Part shown: piece by piece, positions 16,259 through 25,251 of the stretch
How the letters are laid out: each line of letters starts with the position of its first letter
How positions within the stretch are numbered: position 1 is the stretch's first letter
NCBI RefSeq assembly: GCF_014191715.1
Contig: NZ_JACHWY010000003.1
Coordinates: forward strand, 124,001-188,000
DNA length: 64,000 bases
Source of the DNA: Litorivivens lipolytica
GTDB taxonomy: Bacteria > Pseudomonadota > Gammaproteobacteria > Pseudomonadales > Spongiibacteraceae
Direction: 5' to 3'
Position numbers and translations under genes: made by a program
The notes under the pieces: generated by a model
The model's database searches: none
Seen by the model: only the letters and a program-made list of their open reading frames with translations
Told to the model about the DNA's origin: nothing

Positions 16259-17437
16259 ATGTTTCTGCAGGATGGTGGTCAGGGAAACAGCCACAAGCAC
16301 TGGTACGATCTGTTTTCACGAGGCACCCGCGACTGGCTGCGGCACAATGAAAAAGTGCGCGAAGCTGTACGCGAACATCTCCCCGAGATGATCGCAAAAT
16401 CCGATGTCTTATCGAAACCTGAAAACCGCACGGTACAGGTCCCGGTCAAATTTCTGGAGCACTACCGCTTCACCCTTCGCAATAGCGACGAACAAAGTGG
16501 TGCCGGACAGGGCAAAGCCAAACAAGGCGATACTCTGAGACAGGGAAAACCCGGCCAGCCCGGTGGTCAGGGGGAAGGCGGTGGCGATGGTGAAGGCGCT
16601 TTTCAATTTGTGCTCGAATTCAAAACCGACGAAATTCTCGACTGGCTCTGGGAAGAACTGAAACTTCCCAACCTCCAGCCCAAGGAAGGCAGCAACGTCG
16701 ACGTGGACGAGTATGTGCGCGAGGGCTGGGATAAACGCGGCGCCCGCTCGCGACTCGACCGCCGCCGCACCATGAAAGAAGCAATCAAGCGCCGTACCGC
16801 CATCCCGGACACCCCCGTCCCTATCAGCAATGACGATCTACGGTTCCGCCAACTCGCCCGCAAGCGGCAACCGACAACCAACGCCGTCGTTATTTTCCTG
16901 CTGGATGTCTCATCGAGCATGGACGAGCACTGCCGCAAGCTCGCCAAAAGTTTTTTCTTCTGGGCCTTGCAGGGTATTCGACGCCAGTTCAGCCATATCG
17001 ACACCGTGTTTATTGCCCACAGCGTCGAGGCCTTTGAATTTGAGGAAGAGGAATTCTTTCAGGTCAGCGGGCAAGGTGGCACAAAATCCTCCACCGCACT
17101 CGAACTGGCGGAGAAAATCCTGCAGGAGCGTTTCGACAACTCCCAGTACAACAGCTATCTGTTCTACGCCACCGACGGCGAGAACTTCAGCAACGACCGG
17201 GAGCAGTCGTCGGCCAGTCTGGCCCGGCTGGCACCGCTGCTGAATTTTGCCGGTTATGCGGAGGTTTCCCACAGCAACACCCGTCGATTGAATACGGAAG
17301 TCGGTCGCCTGTGGCAACAACTGGCCGATAACGGTCACCCCAGTGGCAGTTATTCCCTGTCCAATGACAACGACATCTGGCCAGCCATTAAAGCGTTTTT
17401 TACCGATCAGGCCGCGCAGCAACAGGTGGACGTATGA
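16259..17437 (+). CDS. DUF444/YhbH-YeaH family protein with VWA domain
   Basis: This protein of 392 residues is of the DUF444 family that always accompanies PrkA. It looks closer to the Bacillus YhbH form: the N-terminus has the RHNEKVREAVREHLPEMI segment rather than the longer E. coli YeaH N-terminus. After a Gly/Gln-rich disordered linker (about 85-120) comes a von Willebrand A-like domain with a MIDAS-type DVSSSMD motif near 220, SSTALELAE, and ATDGENFSND. It probably binds a metal-dependent partner. The start at 16259 is preceded by GGGAGGAGG. A GTG at 16208 would add 17 residues not typical of the family. Its stop overlaps the spoVR start (ATGA). Confidence 0.92.
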   Translation: MFLQDGGQGNSHKHWYDLFSRGTRDWLRHNEKVREAVREHLPEMIAKSDVLSKPENRTVQVPVKFLEHYRFTLRNSDEQSGAGQGKAKQGDTLRQGKPGQPGGQGEGGGDGEGAFQFVLEFKTDEILDWLWEELKLPNLQPKEGSNVDVDEYVREGWDKRGARSRLDRRRTMKEAIKRRTAIPDTPVPISNDDLRFRQLARKRQPTTNAVVIFLLDVSSSMDEHCRKLAKSFFFWALQGIRRQFSHIDTVFIAHSVEAFEFEEEEFFQVSGQGGTKSSTALELAEKILQERFDNSQYNSYLFYATDGENFSNDREQSSASLARLAPLLNFAGYAEVSHSNTRRLNTEVGRLWQQLADNGHPSGSYSLSNDNDIWPAIKAFFTDQAAQQQVDV

Positions 17438-18816
17438 GCGACATGAGCCACTCTCTGGCCGAAACGATTCCCCGCATGGAAGCGCTGGCGGTTGAGCAGG
17501 GCTTGAAATTCTTTCCCGTGGATTTCGAGCTGGTGCCGCCCAGTTTTATGATGGAGGTTGCGGTTTACGGCCTCCCCGTTCGCATGCCGCACTGGTCCTT
17601 CGGACTGCGCTGGATTTACCAGATGATTCAGCACCGTATGGGCCACTCCAAAATCTTCGAAGTGGTATTCCCCGGCAACCCCAACCGGGCCTATCTGGTT
17701 AACACCAACAGCCTTCACGAAAACACCCTGGTCGTGGCGCACGTATTAGGTCATGCAGATTTCTCGCGCAACAATATCGCCTTTGCCCGCAGTCAGGATG
17801 AAGTGGGCTATCACATTGTTGAACAAGCGGCATCGCACGCCCATCGCATTGAAGAAGTAATCAAGGAATTTGGCGAACAGCGGGTGGAGCAGGTGCTTGA
17901 TTGCGCCCTGTCACTCGAACCCCACATTGATACTCAGCAGCCTTTTAACCGCAAGGAATTTCCCCGCAAACATGTGGTGGAAGACAAGCCAGCTGCCGAA
18001 GGTTTTCATGCCCGCTATGCCGACCTCCCCGGCGAGGAAAGCGCGCCGAGCGAACCGCGGGTCAGCAACGCGCCGATTCCGCCCAAGCCGGAAAAAGACC
18101 TGTTGTGGTTTATCGCCCACTACGCCCCGGAAATGGAGGAATGGGAGCGGGATATCTTTCTGGCGGTGCGCAAGGAAGCCTGGTACTTCCAGCCAGTGTT
18201 TAACTGCCAGATCATGAATGAGGGCTGGGCCAGCTATTGGCATTCTCGCTTGCTACGCGAGGCCGACTTTCTGCCCTCCTCCATGTACGTGGACTGCATG
18301 AAAACCCATTCCGATGTCGTCAGCCCCTACGCCGGCGACCAGCAGGTCGCCCTCAAGCTGAACCCCTACCATGTGGGCTATGTCATGTGGGAAAAAATCA
18401 TCAAGGAACAAGGCGTCGAGTCGGCACGCCGCATTATGGAACAGGAAGACGACTTCGGTTTTATTCGCAACCACCTTAGTCGCGAGCTGGCCGACGATAT
18501 GAAGCTGTTTTCCTTTAACGCCAAACGCAACGGCGAGATTAAGGTCGCTGAAAATAGCCTCGATGCCTTGCACGAAAATATTCTCGCGCCCAAATTCAAC
18601 TTCGGCGCGCCCCGCGTGTTCGTCGAGGAATTGAAAAACGATGGCACTCTGATCCTGCGCCACGAAAGCGGTATTGACGGGCGCGGCTTGGAGATTGAGC
18701 GCGCCCGAAAGGTGCTTCAGTACATCGCAGCGGTGTGGAAACGCCCGGTCAAACTGCTGACGCTGGATGGCGAGGATAACGAGGCATGGATTTCCTCGGA
18801 AGCCGAATCCAGCTAG
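17434..18816 (+). CDS. SpoVR/YcgB family protein
   Basis: This 460-residue cytoplasmic protein of the SpoVR family was named for spore cortex formation in Bacillus, but it is widespread in proteobacteria, where it travels with PrkA and DUF444 proteins. Family features include the N-terminal SFGLRWIYQMIQHRMGHSK region, VAHVLGHADFSRNN, ELLWFI-like LLWFIAHYAPEMEEWE, and the highly conserved NEGWASYWH near residue 265, whose His and Glu suggest a metal site. Its biochemical activity is not established. Its ATG overlaps the stop of the DUF444 gene, so the three proteins are likely made together. The sequence after its stop is AT-rich and marks a compositional boundary. Confidence 0.95.
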   Translation: MSDMSHSLAETIPRMEALAVEQGLKFFPVDFELVPPSFMMEVAVYGLPVRMPHWSFGLRWIYQMIQHRMGHSKIFEVVFPGNPNRAYLVNTNSLHENTLVVAHVLGHADFSRNNIAFARSQDEVGYHIVEQAASHAHRIEEVIKEFGEQRVEQVLDCALSLEPHIDTQQPFNRKEFPRKHVVEDKPAAEGFHARYADLPGEESAPSEPRVSNAPIPPKPEKDLLWFIAHYAPEMEEWERDIFLAVRKEAWYFQPVFNCQIMNEGWASYWHSRLLREADFLPSSMYVDCMKTHSDVVSPYAGDQQVALKLNPYHVGYVMWEKIIKEQGVESARRIMEQEDDFGFIRNHLSRELADDMKLFSFNAKRNGEIKVAENSLDALHENILAPKFNFGAPRVFVEELKNDGTLILRHESGIDGRGLEIERARKVLQYIAAVWKRPVKLLTLDGEDNEAWISSEAESS

Positions 18817-19107
18817 CTATTCACTCATCAACTCCATGCAAATCTTAAATCCAAGTGCTACGGAGACCACTCCATGGCTATTGCAATGATTGATGGACTT
18901 CTTGTGAATTACAAATCTAGTCTCGCATCAGAAGAAACTGGAAGTGCGGACTGCTAGCCCAAAAACTACATTGCCTATTTTACTTAGTAAATTTTCCGTC
19001 ATCTCTTGATAGGCCGGAGTAGGAGACACTGCCAGCATTGGCGGGCTCAAGTAGAATGACTTGAGCTCGTTACACTATATAAAAACGAGAATATGTGGTG
19101 ATTAGTT
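18817..19107 (+). promoter_or_regulatory. AT-rich intergenic stretch upstream of the DUF3604 gene
   Basis: This non-coding region of 291 bases is clearly more AT-rich than its left neighbour. It has a 27-codon frame at 18874-18957 with a GGAG ahead of it; this is judged more likely chance or a gene remnant. A small inverted repeat GCTCAAG (19045-19051), eight bases, CTTGAGC (19060-19066) lies just before an AT-rich TACACTATATAA segment (from 19071), a plausible promoter/operator for the DUF3604 gene. Confidence 0.4.
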
Positions 19108-21039
19108 ATGCAGATCAAGTTCGGAGTGTTTTATATTTCATTAGCTTTGGCTTTTTTGCCTACTCTTCCCCTTGAGGCAGAACCGTATCAGAAGACGGAA
19201 AGCCGCTCGCCCTGTCTTCATCACAACCCACTAAAGATACCCTTATTTGGCGACACCCACATTCATACTCGCTACTCACTTGACGCAAGTACCCAGGATA
19301 CCCGGACTACGCCCAAGCAGGCCTATGATTTCGCAAAGGGTAAAACTTTGGGAGTGCAGCCTTGGGACAAAGAAGGCAACACACTGAGGAGCCTGAAACT
19401 CAATCGACCACTCGACTTCGCAGTGGTCACTGACCACGCTGAACTCTTTGGCGAAACGGCAATCTGCAACTCTCCCGACATGGAAGGTTATTCAGCCTGG
19501 CAATGCAAGCTATACCGCAAGTACCCGCGAGCGGCTTTCTTTATGTTTAACTTCAAAGCCGGTTCGCGTTCGGGGCGATTGGGTTTTTGTGGTGAAGATG
19601 GCAGCCTGTGTCGGGACGCCGGTAGTGGCCCGTGGCAAGCAATGCAAAATGCCGCTGAGGACGCCTATGACCGATCGGAGCACTGCGAATTTACGTCCTT
19701 TGTCGGCTATGAGTGGACGGGGCTTGGCGCCGGCGATATGGCGAACCTACACCGCAATGTGATTTTCCGGAATGCGTCTGTTCCAGACCAGCCCTTAAGT
19801 TTTGTCGATTATCCCTCAGCCGAAACGCTGTGGTCCGGGCTCGACAAAGAATGCCTTGAGCGGCAAGACGGCTGTGACGCCTTAATCATCCCCCACAACT
19901 CCAACCTCAGTGCGGGAAAGATGTTTTCTGTCGCTGATTTGGACGGAAACCCCGTAGAAACTGGGACACGCAGCAAAAGACAGCAGTACGAGCCGATCGT
20001 AGAAGTTATGCAGCATAAAGGAAGCTCGGAATGCTTTTTTAGCACAGGGCAAACCGAAGACGAACTGTGTGCCTTTGAGCAGCTACCGTACAGCAGGTTT
20101 GCCGGTAAATTCTTTAGCTTACTGCAGAAATCCCCAAAACCAACGGATGGCTTTCTGAGAGACGTACTTAACAACGGTCTAATACTAGAACAGGATACCG
20201 GCATAAATCCTTTTCAATTTGGCTTTATCGCCAGTACCGATACACATATTGGCGCAGCCGGGGGTGTAGCGGAGGACAACTACCTGGGGCACGGTGGCGC
20301 CGGTGCGCCCGCTAGTGAGACAACCATGCGCGGCCTTCCAGATGACATTGAATACAACCCGGGTGGTCTTGCGGTGGTCTGGGCGGAAGAGAATAGCCGG
20401 GATGCCATATTCTCTGCGATGCGTCGCAAGGAAACTTACGGTACCAGTGGCCCGCGTATGGTAGTTCGCTTTTTTGCCGCGAAAGAACTGGATAAAGACC
20501 TCTGTAGCTCTAGCAATTATGTTGCCGAGGCCTATGAAAATGGTGTTCCCATGGGCGGCGTACTCCCTCCTCTGAGCGACGGGTCCGCGCCGGCCTTTCT
20601 CGTATCTGCCGCCATGGATTCCGGCACGCCCGCCAGCCAAGGCACGCCCTTACAGCAGATTCAGATTATCAAGGGCTGGATCGATCAGAAAGGCAACAAA
20701 CGCCAGAAAGTGCATACGGTGGCAGGCAACCCAGACAACGGCGCCAGCGTCGACCTCAAGTCATGCAGGCGCGAAGGCGATGGATACAAGCAACTCTGCG
20801 AAGTCTGGAAAGATCCGGAATTCGACGCGAGCCAGAGGGCCTACTACTACGCGCGCGTGGTTGAAAACCCAAGCTGTCGCTGGAGCCAGTATATCTGTGC
20901 GGCCAACCGGGTAGATTGCAGCAGCAGCGCGTCTATTCCCGCAGGTCTGGAAGCCTGCTGTGCTGACACGCATCGCCCGGTGATTCAGGAGCGAGCCTGG
21001 ACATCACCCATCTGGTATTCGCCGGAAGGTGACAACTAA
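19108..21039 (+). CDS. Exported DUF3604-family protein (PHP-like metal-dependent fold)
   Basis: This 643-residue protein has a signal peptide (MQIKFGVFYISLALAFLPTLPLEA) and probably acts in the periplasm or outside. The DUF3604 family is related to PHP metallohydrolases. The motifs FGDTHIHTRYSLDA (near residue 47) and VVTDHAELFGE (about 110) supply His/Asp metal ligands, and IIPHNSNLS and FGFIASTDTHIGAAGG give further sites. Several Cys pairs in the second half suggest disulfides, consistent with export. The substrate is unknown. Codon choice is more AT-rich than in the flanking genes, and the following TonB receptor may import the product. Acquisition by transfer is plausible but not shown. 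Confidence 0.88.
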   Translation: MQIKFGVFYISLALAFLPTLPLEAEPYQKTESRSPCLHHNPLKIPLFGDTHIHTRYSLDASTQDTRTTPKQAYDFAKGKTLGVQPWDKEGNTLRSLKLNRPLDFAVVTDHAELFGETAICNSPDMEGYSAWQCKLYRKYPRAAFFMFNFKAGSRSGRLGFCGEDGSLCRDAGSGPWQAMQNAAEDAYDRSEHCEFTSFVGYEWTGLGAGDMANLHRNVIFRNASVPDQPLSFVDYPSAETLWSGLDKECLERQDGCDALIIPHNSNLSAGKMFSVADLDGNPVETGTRSKRQQYEPIVEVMQHKGSSECFFSTGQTEDELCAFEQLPYSRFAGKFFSLLQKSPKPTDGFLRDVLNNGLILEQDTGINPFQFGFIASTDTHIGAAGGVAEDNYLGHGGAGAPASETTMRGLPDDIEYNPGGLAVVWAEENSRDAIFSAMRRKETYGTSGPRMVVRFFAAKELDKDLCSSSNYVAEAYENGVPMGGVLPPLSDGSAPAFLVSAAMDSGTPASQGTPLQQIQIIKGWIDQKGNKRQKVHTVAGNPDNGASVDLKSCRREGDGYKQLCEVWKDPEFDASQRAYYYARVVENPSCRWSQYICAANRVDCSSSASIPAGLEACCADTHRPVIQERAWTSPIWYSPEGDN

Positions 21040-21358
21040 ATATATACAATAATTAATGAGCGGCCGGCTTACTGGCAGGCCTGTTTCTGATAGGGTTTCA
21101 GCGAAGTAATTGCTCGCTTCAATATTACCCATAACCAATAACAGAATGTGAGACAAAAAGAATAGCCTGCTCTGGCGAAGCATTCAAAAATGGCATTCTA
21201 TCTCGTCCCAGAATATTGAAAGCGGCGTTTTTCGCAGTGCCGACGAAATCTCAAGCGCCAGGCCGAATCATTCCAGCCAGGCGACAAGCCTCTGCTGCAG
21301 CGCATCGAAGCAAATACGGCGCTTCTTACTATAACAATAAGTTTTACTGGAGTTCCTC
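21040..21358 (+). promoter_or_regulatory. Intergenic region before the TonB receptor
   Basis: These 319 bases hold no convincing gene. The left part is AT-rich, and the right part (about 21200-21310) has coding-like composition but no supported frame, so it may be a gene remnant. The receptor start at 21359 is preceded by GGAG six bases ahead of the ATG, and by an AT-rich TTACTATAACAATAAG stretch (from about 21325) that could be part of its promoter. Confidence 0.4.
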
Positions 21359-23965
21359 ATGACAAGAAAGCTAACGCTCGCCACCGTGTTGCTGACTCTG
21401 CTACCGCCAGCGGCCTTAGCCCAATCCGGTTCAGGCATGCTGGAGGAAGTGGTGGTCACCGCCCGTAAGCGGGCGGAGAACATTCAGGAAACGCCGGTTG
21501 CAGTCACTGCGATCACCGGCGCCGATCTGCGCGATCGCGGCATCGTCAATACGGATGAGCTGGCCAAGTCAGTACCAAGCCTGCAGATCAATAACGGTAC
21601 CACGGCGCAGATTTTTATCCGCGGTATTGGCCAGCGCTCGGGGCTGGCGCGCCAGGATCCTTCCGTGAGCGTCTATCTGGACGGCATTTTTATCCCGCGC
21701 GCCGATGGGCAATTGCTTGATACGGTGGATATCGAGAGCGTGCAGGTATTGCGTGGCCCCCAAGGCACACTGTTCGGCAAAAACAATACCGGCGGTGCGC
21801 TCGTCTTTACCCTGGAGAAACCCGGCGAAGAGCGCGGCGGTTATGTGGAGGGCGGACTGGGCAACTACAATGCGCGACGGATTCGGGCTGGCTACAGCTT
21901 TCCGGTGACGGATCGCTTCAGCACCCGGGTGGCATTTAACAGCAATCAGCGCGACGGCTACCTGGAAGACTTGTCAGGCCATGATAATCAGTCAGTGGAC
22001 CGCATGTCGGGCATTTTACAAACCAACTGGCTGGTGAGTGACAGCCTGACGCTGGATACCTTTGCTTTTTTCGGGAAGATCCGTGAGCGCTACCCGTCGT
22101 ACAACTGCGAGCTCGTTAACGAGGACGCATTGTTTATAGACGGTCTTTATCTGGCGTGGCCCGGTGACACCAGCATCGAAAATCTGTCCGCGTATCGCGA
22201 CAACTGTGCGGCTAACAGCGCGGACAATCTGCCAGACCTGACAACCAATCAAGGCAATACCGCACAGTTCAACAAGTACATCAACAATCTGATGATAGGC
22301 GCAACACTCAACTGGGAGATTAACGACACGCACAGCCTGAAAACTATCGTTGGCGCACGCAACGCCTACAAGCGAGGCCCTCAGACGCAGAGTGACGAGG
22401 GCGGCCCCGGAGAATTTCAAGTGGGCTATACACTGGGCGGCGCCGACCAAGACTCCTACACCTTTGAATTCCAGCTCAATGGCGAGTTGTTTGACTCGGC
22501 TGTTGAGTACACCGCTGGTTTTTTCTGGCAGGATGAGTACAAATCCGAACGCTTTATGACCGGCGATGCCCTGGTGGGGGTGGACGCCTCGGTGCTCACT
22601 GCCATTCTGGCAGGACAACAGCCTGACAGGCCGCCACCGGGCTCGGATGCCAACCGCCCGATCATTGGCGCGATTCTTCCACTGAACACGGTTCAGGACT
22701 TCGATATCGACGGCGAAACGGCGGCGGTTTTTGCCCAGGCTACCTGGCATATTACCGAAAATCTCGAGTTTAGCTTTGGCGGCCGCTACACGGAGGAAGA
22801 GCGGGATTCTACTCTGACCACCTTTAGTGCCGACAACGCCAAAGTCGCCGCCATGATTCAAATGGCCGACCCGCGGTTTACCCCAGTGGACAATGCAACG
22901 CTGCCGATACTGGGCACATTGCCCGGGGGCGGTGCCCAGGCGCGAGACTCCCTGGCCATCATGCAGTTCTCCGGTGTTTGGGCTCAGGACCCTGTAGGTA
23001 TTGCCAACCGAATTCTCGGCTCGCGCAACGCTACCAATGGTTTTATTAATACCCCCCTGTTACCGGGCCAGGAAGACGAACGCGAAGAGACTTTTCGAGC
23101 GTTCACACCGATGGCGTCTCTGTCGTGGTTTGTGCCGCCGGAGTTGCTCGGCGATGGCTTCTTCAATTCCATGCTGGTTTATGGCACCTGGAGCAACGGT
23201 TTTAAATCTGGCTTTCTGGAACCCAGCGGCGTGGACGGACTGGTCGCAATAAAACCCGAGCTACTGGAAAACCGTGAGATCGGTTTCAAAATTGACGCAC
23301 TGCAACGTTCGCTGCGAATCAACCTCGCCCTGTATTCCATGATTTTTGAGGACATGCAGCTGATTACTGTGGACGTCGATTCCGCCAGTTCACTTGTGGT
23401 TACTACTGACAATGCCGGCGAATCCATGATTGAAGGCGGCGAGCTGGAAGTTACCTGGTTGCCCTCGCCCAACTGGATGCTGAACTTTAGCTACAGCAAC
23501 AACAACTACAAGTTTGAAGAGTTCATGGATCAGGATTTGGCGGCACTCGCCATTGAGGGGAGACAGGTTTCGATAGACCGTTCGGATGAAACGTTTCCGG
23601 TCTCTCCGGAGGTTACCGCCTCCTTCGGCATTCAATATACGCTGCCGACGACGCTCGGGCTTTTCTCACCGAGGCTAGACATCAGCTACAAGGACGAAAT
23701 ATATCTAGGGTTTGACGATGGCAGCTGGGAATTGCGTCACACCAACCGTGAGGCGGTATACGCACCCAGCCGCGCTTTGGTCGATTTCCGTCTGAACTGG
23801 CAGAATAGCGAAGGCGACCTGAATGTCGCCGCTTACATTAAAAACCTGACTGATGAGAGATATTTCATTGGCGCAGTCGCCACAGGCGATTCTATTGGTA
23901 CTTTCACACAAGCGATCGGCGAACCACGCATGTACGGCATTGAAATCCGCAAAACACTCAACTGA
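21359..23965 (+). CDS. TonB-dependent outer-membrane receptor
   Basis: This 868-residue receptor uses TonB energy to take up a large or scarce ligand. The signal peptide (MTRKLTLATVLLTLLPPAALAQ) is followed by a TonB-box-like EEVVVTARKRAENIQ. The plug domain (about 45-150) has RGIGQRSGLARQDPSVSVYLDG and VLRGPQGTLFGKNNTGGA, and the remaining part forms the 22-strand barrel with the terminal MYGIEIRKTLN. The style is that of the large marine receptor class used for carbohydrates, lipids or other organic ligands rather than of classical siderophore receptors. The ligand is unknown. It follows the exported DUF3604 protein on the same strand and may be functionally linked to it. Confidence 0.95.
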   Translation: MTRKLTLATVLLTLLPPAALAQSGSGMLEEVVVTARKRAENIQETPVAVTAITGADLRDRGIVNTDELAKSVPSLQINNGTTAQIFIRGIGQRSGLARQDPSVSVYLDGIFIPRADGQLLDTVDIESVQVLRGPQGTLFGKNNTGGALVFTLEKPGEERGGYVEGGLGNYNARRIRAGYSFPVTDRFSTRVAFNSNQRDGYLEDLSGHDNQSVDRMSGILQTNWLVSDSLTLDTFAFFGKIRERYPSYNCELVNEDALFIDGLYLAWPGDTSIENLSAYRDNCAANSADNLPDLTTNQGNTAQFNKYINNLMIGATLNWEINDTHSLKTIVGARNAYKRGPQTQSDEGGPGEFQVGYTLGGADQDSYTFEFQLNGELFDSAVEYTAGFFWQDEYKSERFMTGDALVGVDASVLTAILAGQQPDRPPPGSDANRPIIGAILPLNTVQDFDIDGETAAVFAQATWHITENLEFSFGGRYTEEERDSTLTTFSADNAKVAAMIQMADPRFTPVDNATLPILGTLPGGGAQARDSLAIMQFSGVWAQDPVGIANRILGSRNATNGFINTPLLPGQEDEREETFRAFTPMASLSWFVPPELLGDGFFNSMLVYGTWSNGFKSGFLEPSGVDGLVAIKPELLENREIGFKIDALQRSLRINLALYSMIFEDMQLITVDVDSASSLVVTTDNAGESMIEGGELEVTWLPSPNWMLNFSYSNNNYKFEEFMDQDLAALAIEGRQVSIDRSDETFPVSPEVTASFGIQYTLPTTLGLFSPRLDISYKDEIYLGFDDGSWELRHTNREAVYAPSRALVDFRLNWQNSEGDLNVAAYIKNLTDERYFIGAVATGDSIGTFTQAIGEPRMYGIEIRKTLN

Positions 23966-24080
23966 GGCTATTTGAGCAACAGAATTCAAAGGAACAGACC
24001 TCGCAAAGCAAGGAGAACGACCCTGAGCATCGGTAGCCAAGGTGGATAGATACCGCCTTTGAGACGGACTGAAAATTCAA

Positions 24081-24112
24081 TTAACAGCAGGCGTGTCAAC
24101 GCCTGCTGTTAA
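24081..24112. terminator. Palindromic hairpin between convergent TonB receptor and SDR genes
   Basis: A perfect 13-base inverted repeat (TTAACAGCAGGCG at 24081-24093; complement at 24100-24112; six-base loop) lies between two convergent genes and just past the SDR stop at 24119. It lacks a T-run, but the position fits a shared transcription end. Confidence 0.65.
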
Positions 24113-24118
24113 CCCACC

Positions 24119-24850
24119 TTAATTAGACTGAACAAGCGCCCGGTTATTCTCGCCCGCCACAAACACCACCGGACCACCATCATCCAAGGCCTGAAGGCTT
24201 TCACTCACGACTGCATCGACGCTCATCCACATGGATTCCGGCGTCGCGCTTTTATCGAAACCAGTAAACTCATCGCGGCCGTGAAAATCGGTGTGGGTAA
24301 AGCCGGGGCACAGGGCCTGCAATCGAATATTGTCCGATGCCACTTCCTGCTGCAGAGATTCAGAGAAGCTGTTGAGGAACAGCTTGCTCGCGCCATAGAC
24401 CGCACAATCCTTCATATGAAAGAAAGCGCCGAGGGATGACAGATTGATAATAGCGCCACCACCGGCCTCTTTCATAAAGGGAATAACAGCGCGGGTCAGG
24501 CGCAGTGTGGTGGAGATATGCAGATCGACCATTTTCTGTTGCAGGTCAAAATCGGTCTCCACAAAGGAACCGTAGGTGCCAAAGCCCGCGTTGTTCACCA
24601 GAATGGTGACTGGGCCCTGCTGGCGGATTTTTTCGACCACTTCGGTAACACCCAGCTCGGTGGTGAGGTCCTCAGCGATAACGACGGTCTCGAGCCCCTG
24701 AGCCTGCAGTGAAGCGGCCACCTCATCCAGCAGTTCTCGGCGGCGCCCCACCAGAATCATTTTTCGGCAGCGCGGCGCCAGTTGACGGCAAAATTCGGCT
24801 CCGAGGCCAGACGATGCGCCTGTTACCAAGGCAATGGCTTTTTCTCCCAC
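24119..24850 (-). CDS. SDR-family oxidoreductase (DltE/YqjQ-like)
   Basis: This short-chain dehydrogenase of 243 residues has TGASSGLG at about 10-17, an Arg-rich end of strand two (VGRRRE) that favours NADP(H), NNAGFGTYG near 88, and the catalytic SSLGA...YGASK set. The overall pattern (LVTGASSGLGAEFCRQLA, QALCPGFTHTDFH) resembles the general YqjQ/DltE-like SDR group, whose substrates are mostly unknown. The start is GTG at 24850 with GGAG seven bases upstream. It is divergent from xseB and convergent with the TonB receptor gene. Confidence 0.9.
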   Translation of the reverse strand: MGEKAIALVTGASSGLGAEFCRQLAPRCRKMILVGRRRELLDEVAASLQAQGLETVVIAEDLTTELGVTEVVEKIRQQGPVTILVNNAGFGTYGSFVETDFDLQQKMVDLHISTTLRLTRAVIPFMKEAGGGAIINLSSLGAFFHMKDCAVYGASKLFLNSFSESLQQEVASDNIRLQALCPGFTHTDFHGRDEFTGFDKSATPESMWMSVDAVVSESLQALDDGGPVVFVAGENNRALVQSN

Positions 24851-24986
24851 AGGAAATCTCCACTCGTTACGGATGTGTGGCCGCAGTTTACACCCTTGGT
24901 AAGAATCTGCACGGCGAGCCCACTACTATGTTACGCCGGCCACTATGTTAAACTCGCGGAAAATTTCCAACGCGACGGGGCGCCCG

Positions 24987-25220
24987 ATGGCCAAAGCCAA
25001 AAAGCAAAGTTTTGAAGAGTCACTCGCCGAACTGGAAGCCATCGTGGAGCGCATGGAATCCGGCGAACTGAGCCTCGAAGCCTCGCTGGAAGCCTTTGAA
25101 AATGGCATGAAGCTAAGCCGCGACGCGCAGGCGGCCTTAAGTGCCGCGGAGCTGAAAGTTCAGAAGCTCACCGAGCAGCAGGGCGAACTCCACCTCGACG
25201 ACTTTGATCCCGAAGCCTGA
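24987..25220 (+). CDS. xseB: Exodeoxyribonuclease VII small subunit
   Basis: This 77-residue subunit of exonuclease VII, which degrades single-stranded DNA with the large subunit XseA, has the family signature [20 protein letters not shown], then [16 protein letters not shown], a two-helix arrangement. The start is placed at the ATG at 24987 ([12 protein letters not shown]). Fourteen further upstream codons would not fit the family. It is the first gene of the xseB-ispA-dxs cluster that is conserved in Gammaproteobacteria, 31 bases before ispA. xseA is not in this window. Confidence 0.95.
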   Translation: MAKAKKQSFEESLAELEAIVERMESGELSLEASLEAFENGMKLSRDAQAALSAAELKVQKLTEQQGELHLDDFDPEA

Positions 25221-25251
25221 CATTGAATCCAAAGCCTGATACCCCGTCACG

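Noticed and set aside
18874-18957. 27-codon frame with a GGAG upstream after spoVR
   Set aside because: Too short and with no family match; kept only as a note in the intergenic entry.
22016-22861. 281-codon frame opposite the TonB receptor
   Set aside because: It is an antisense shadow; the plus-strand receptor has a signal peptide, plug and barrel.
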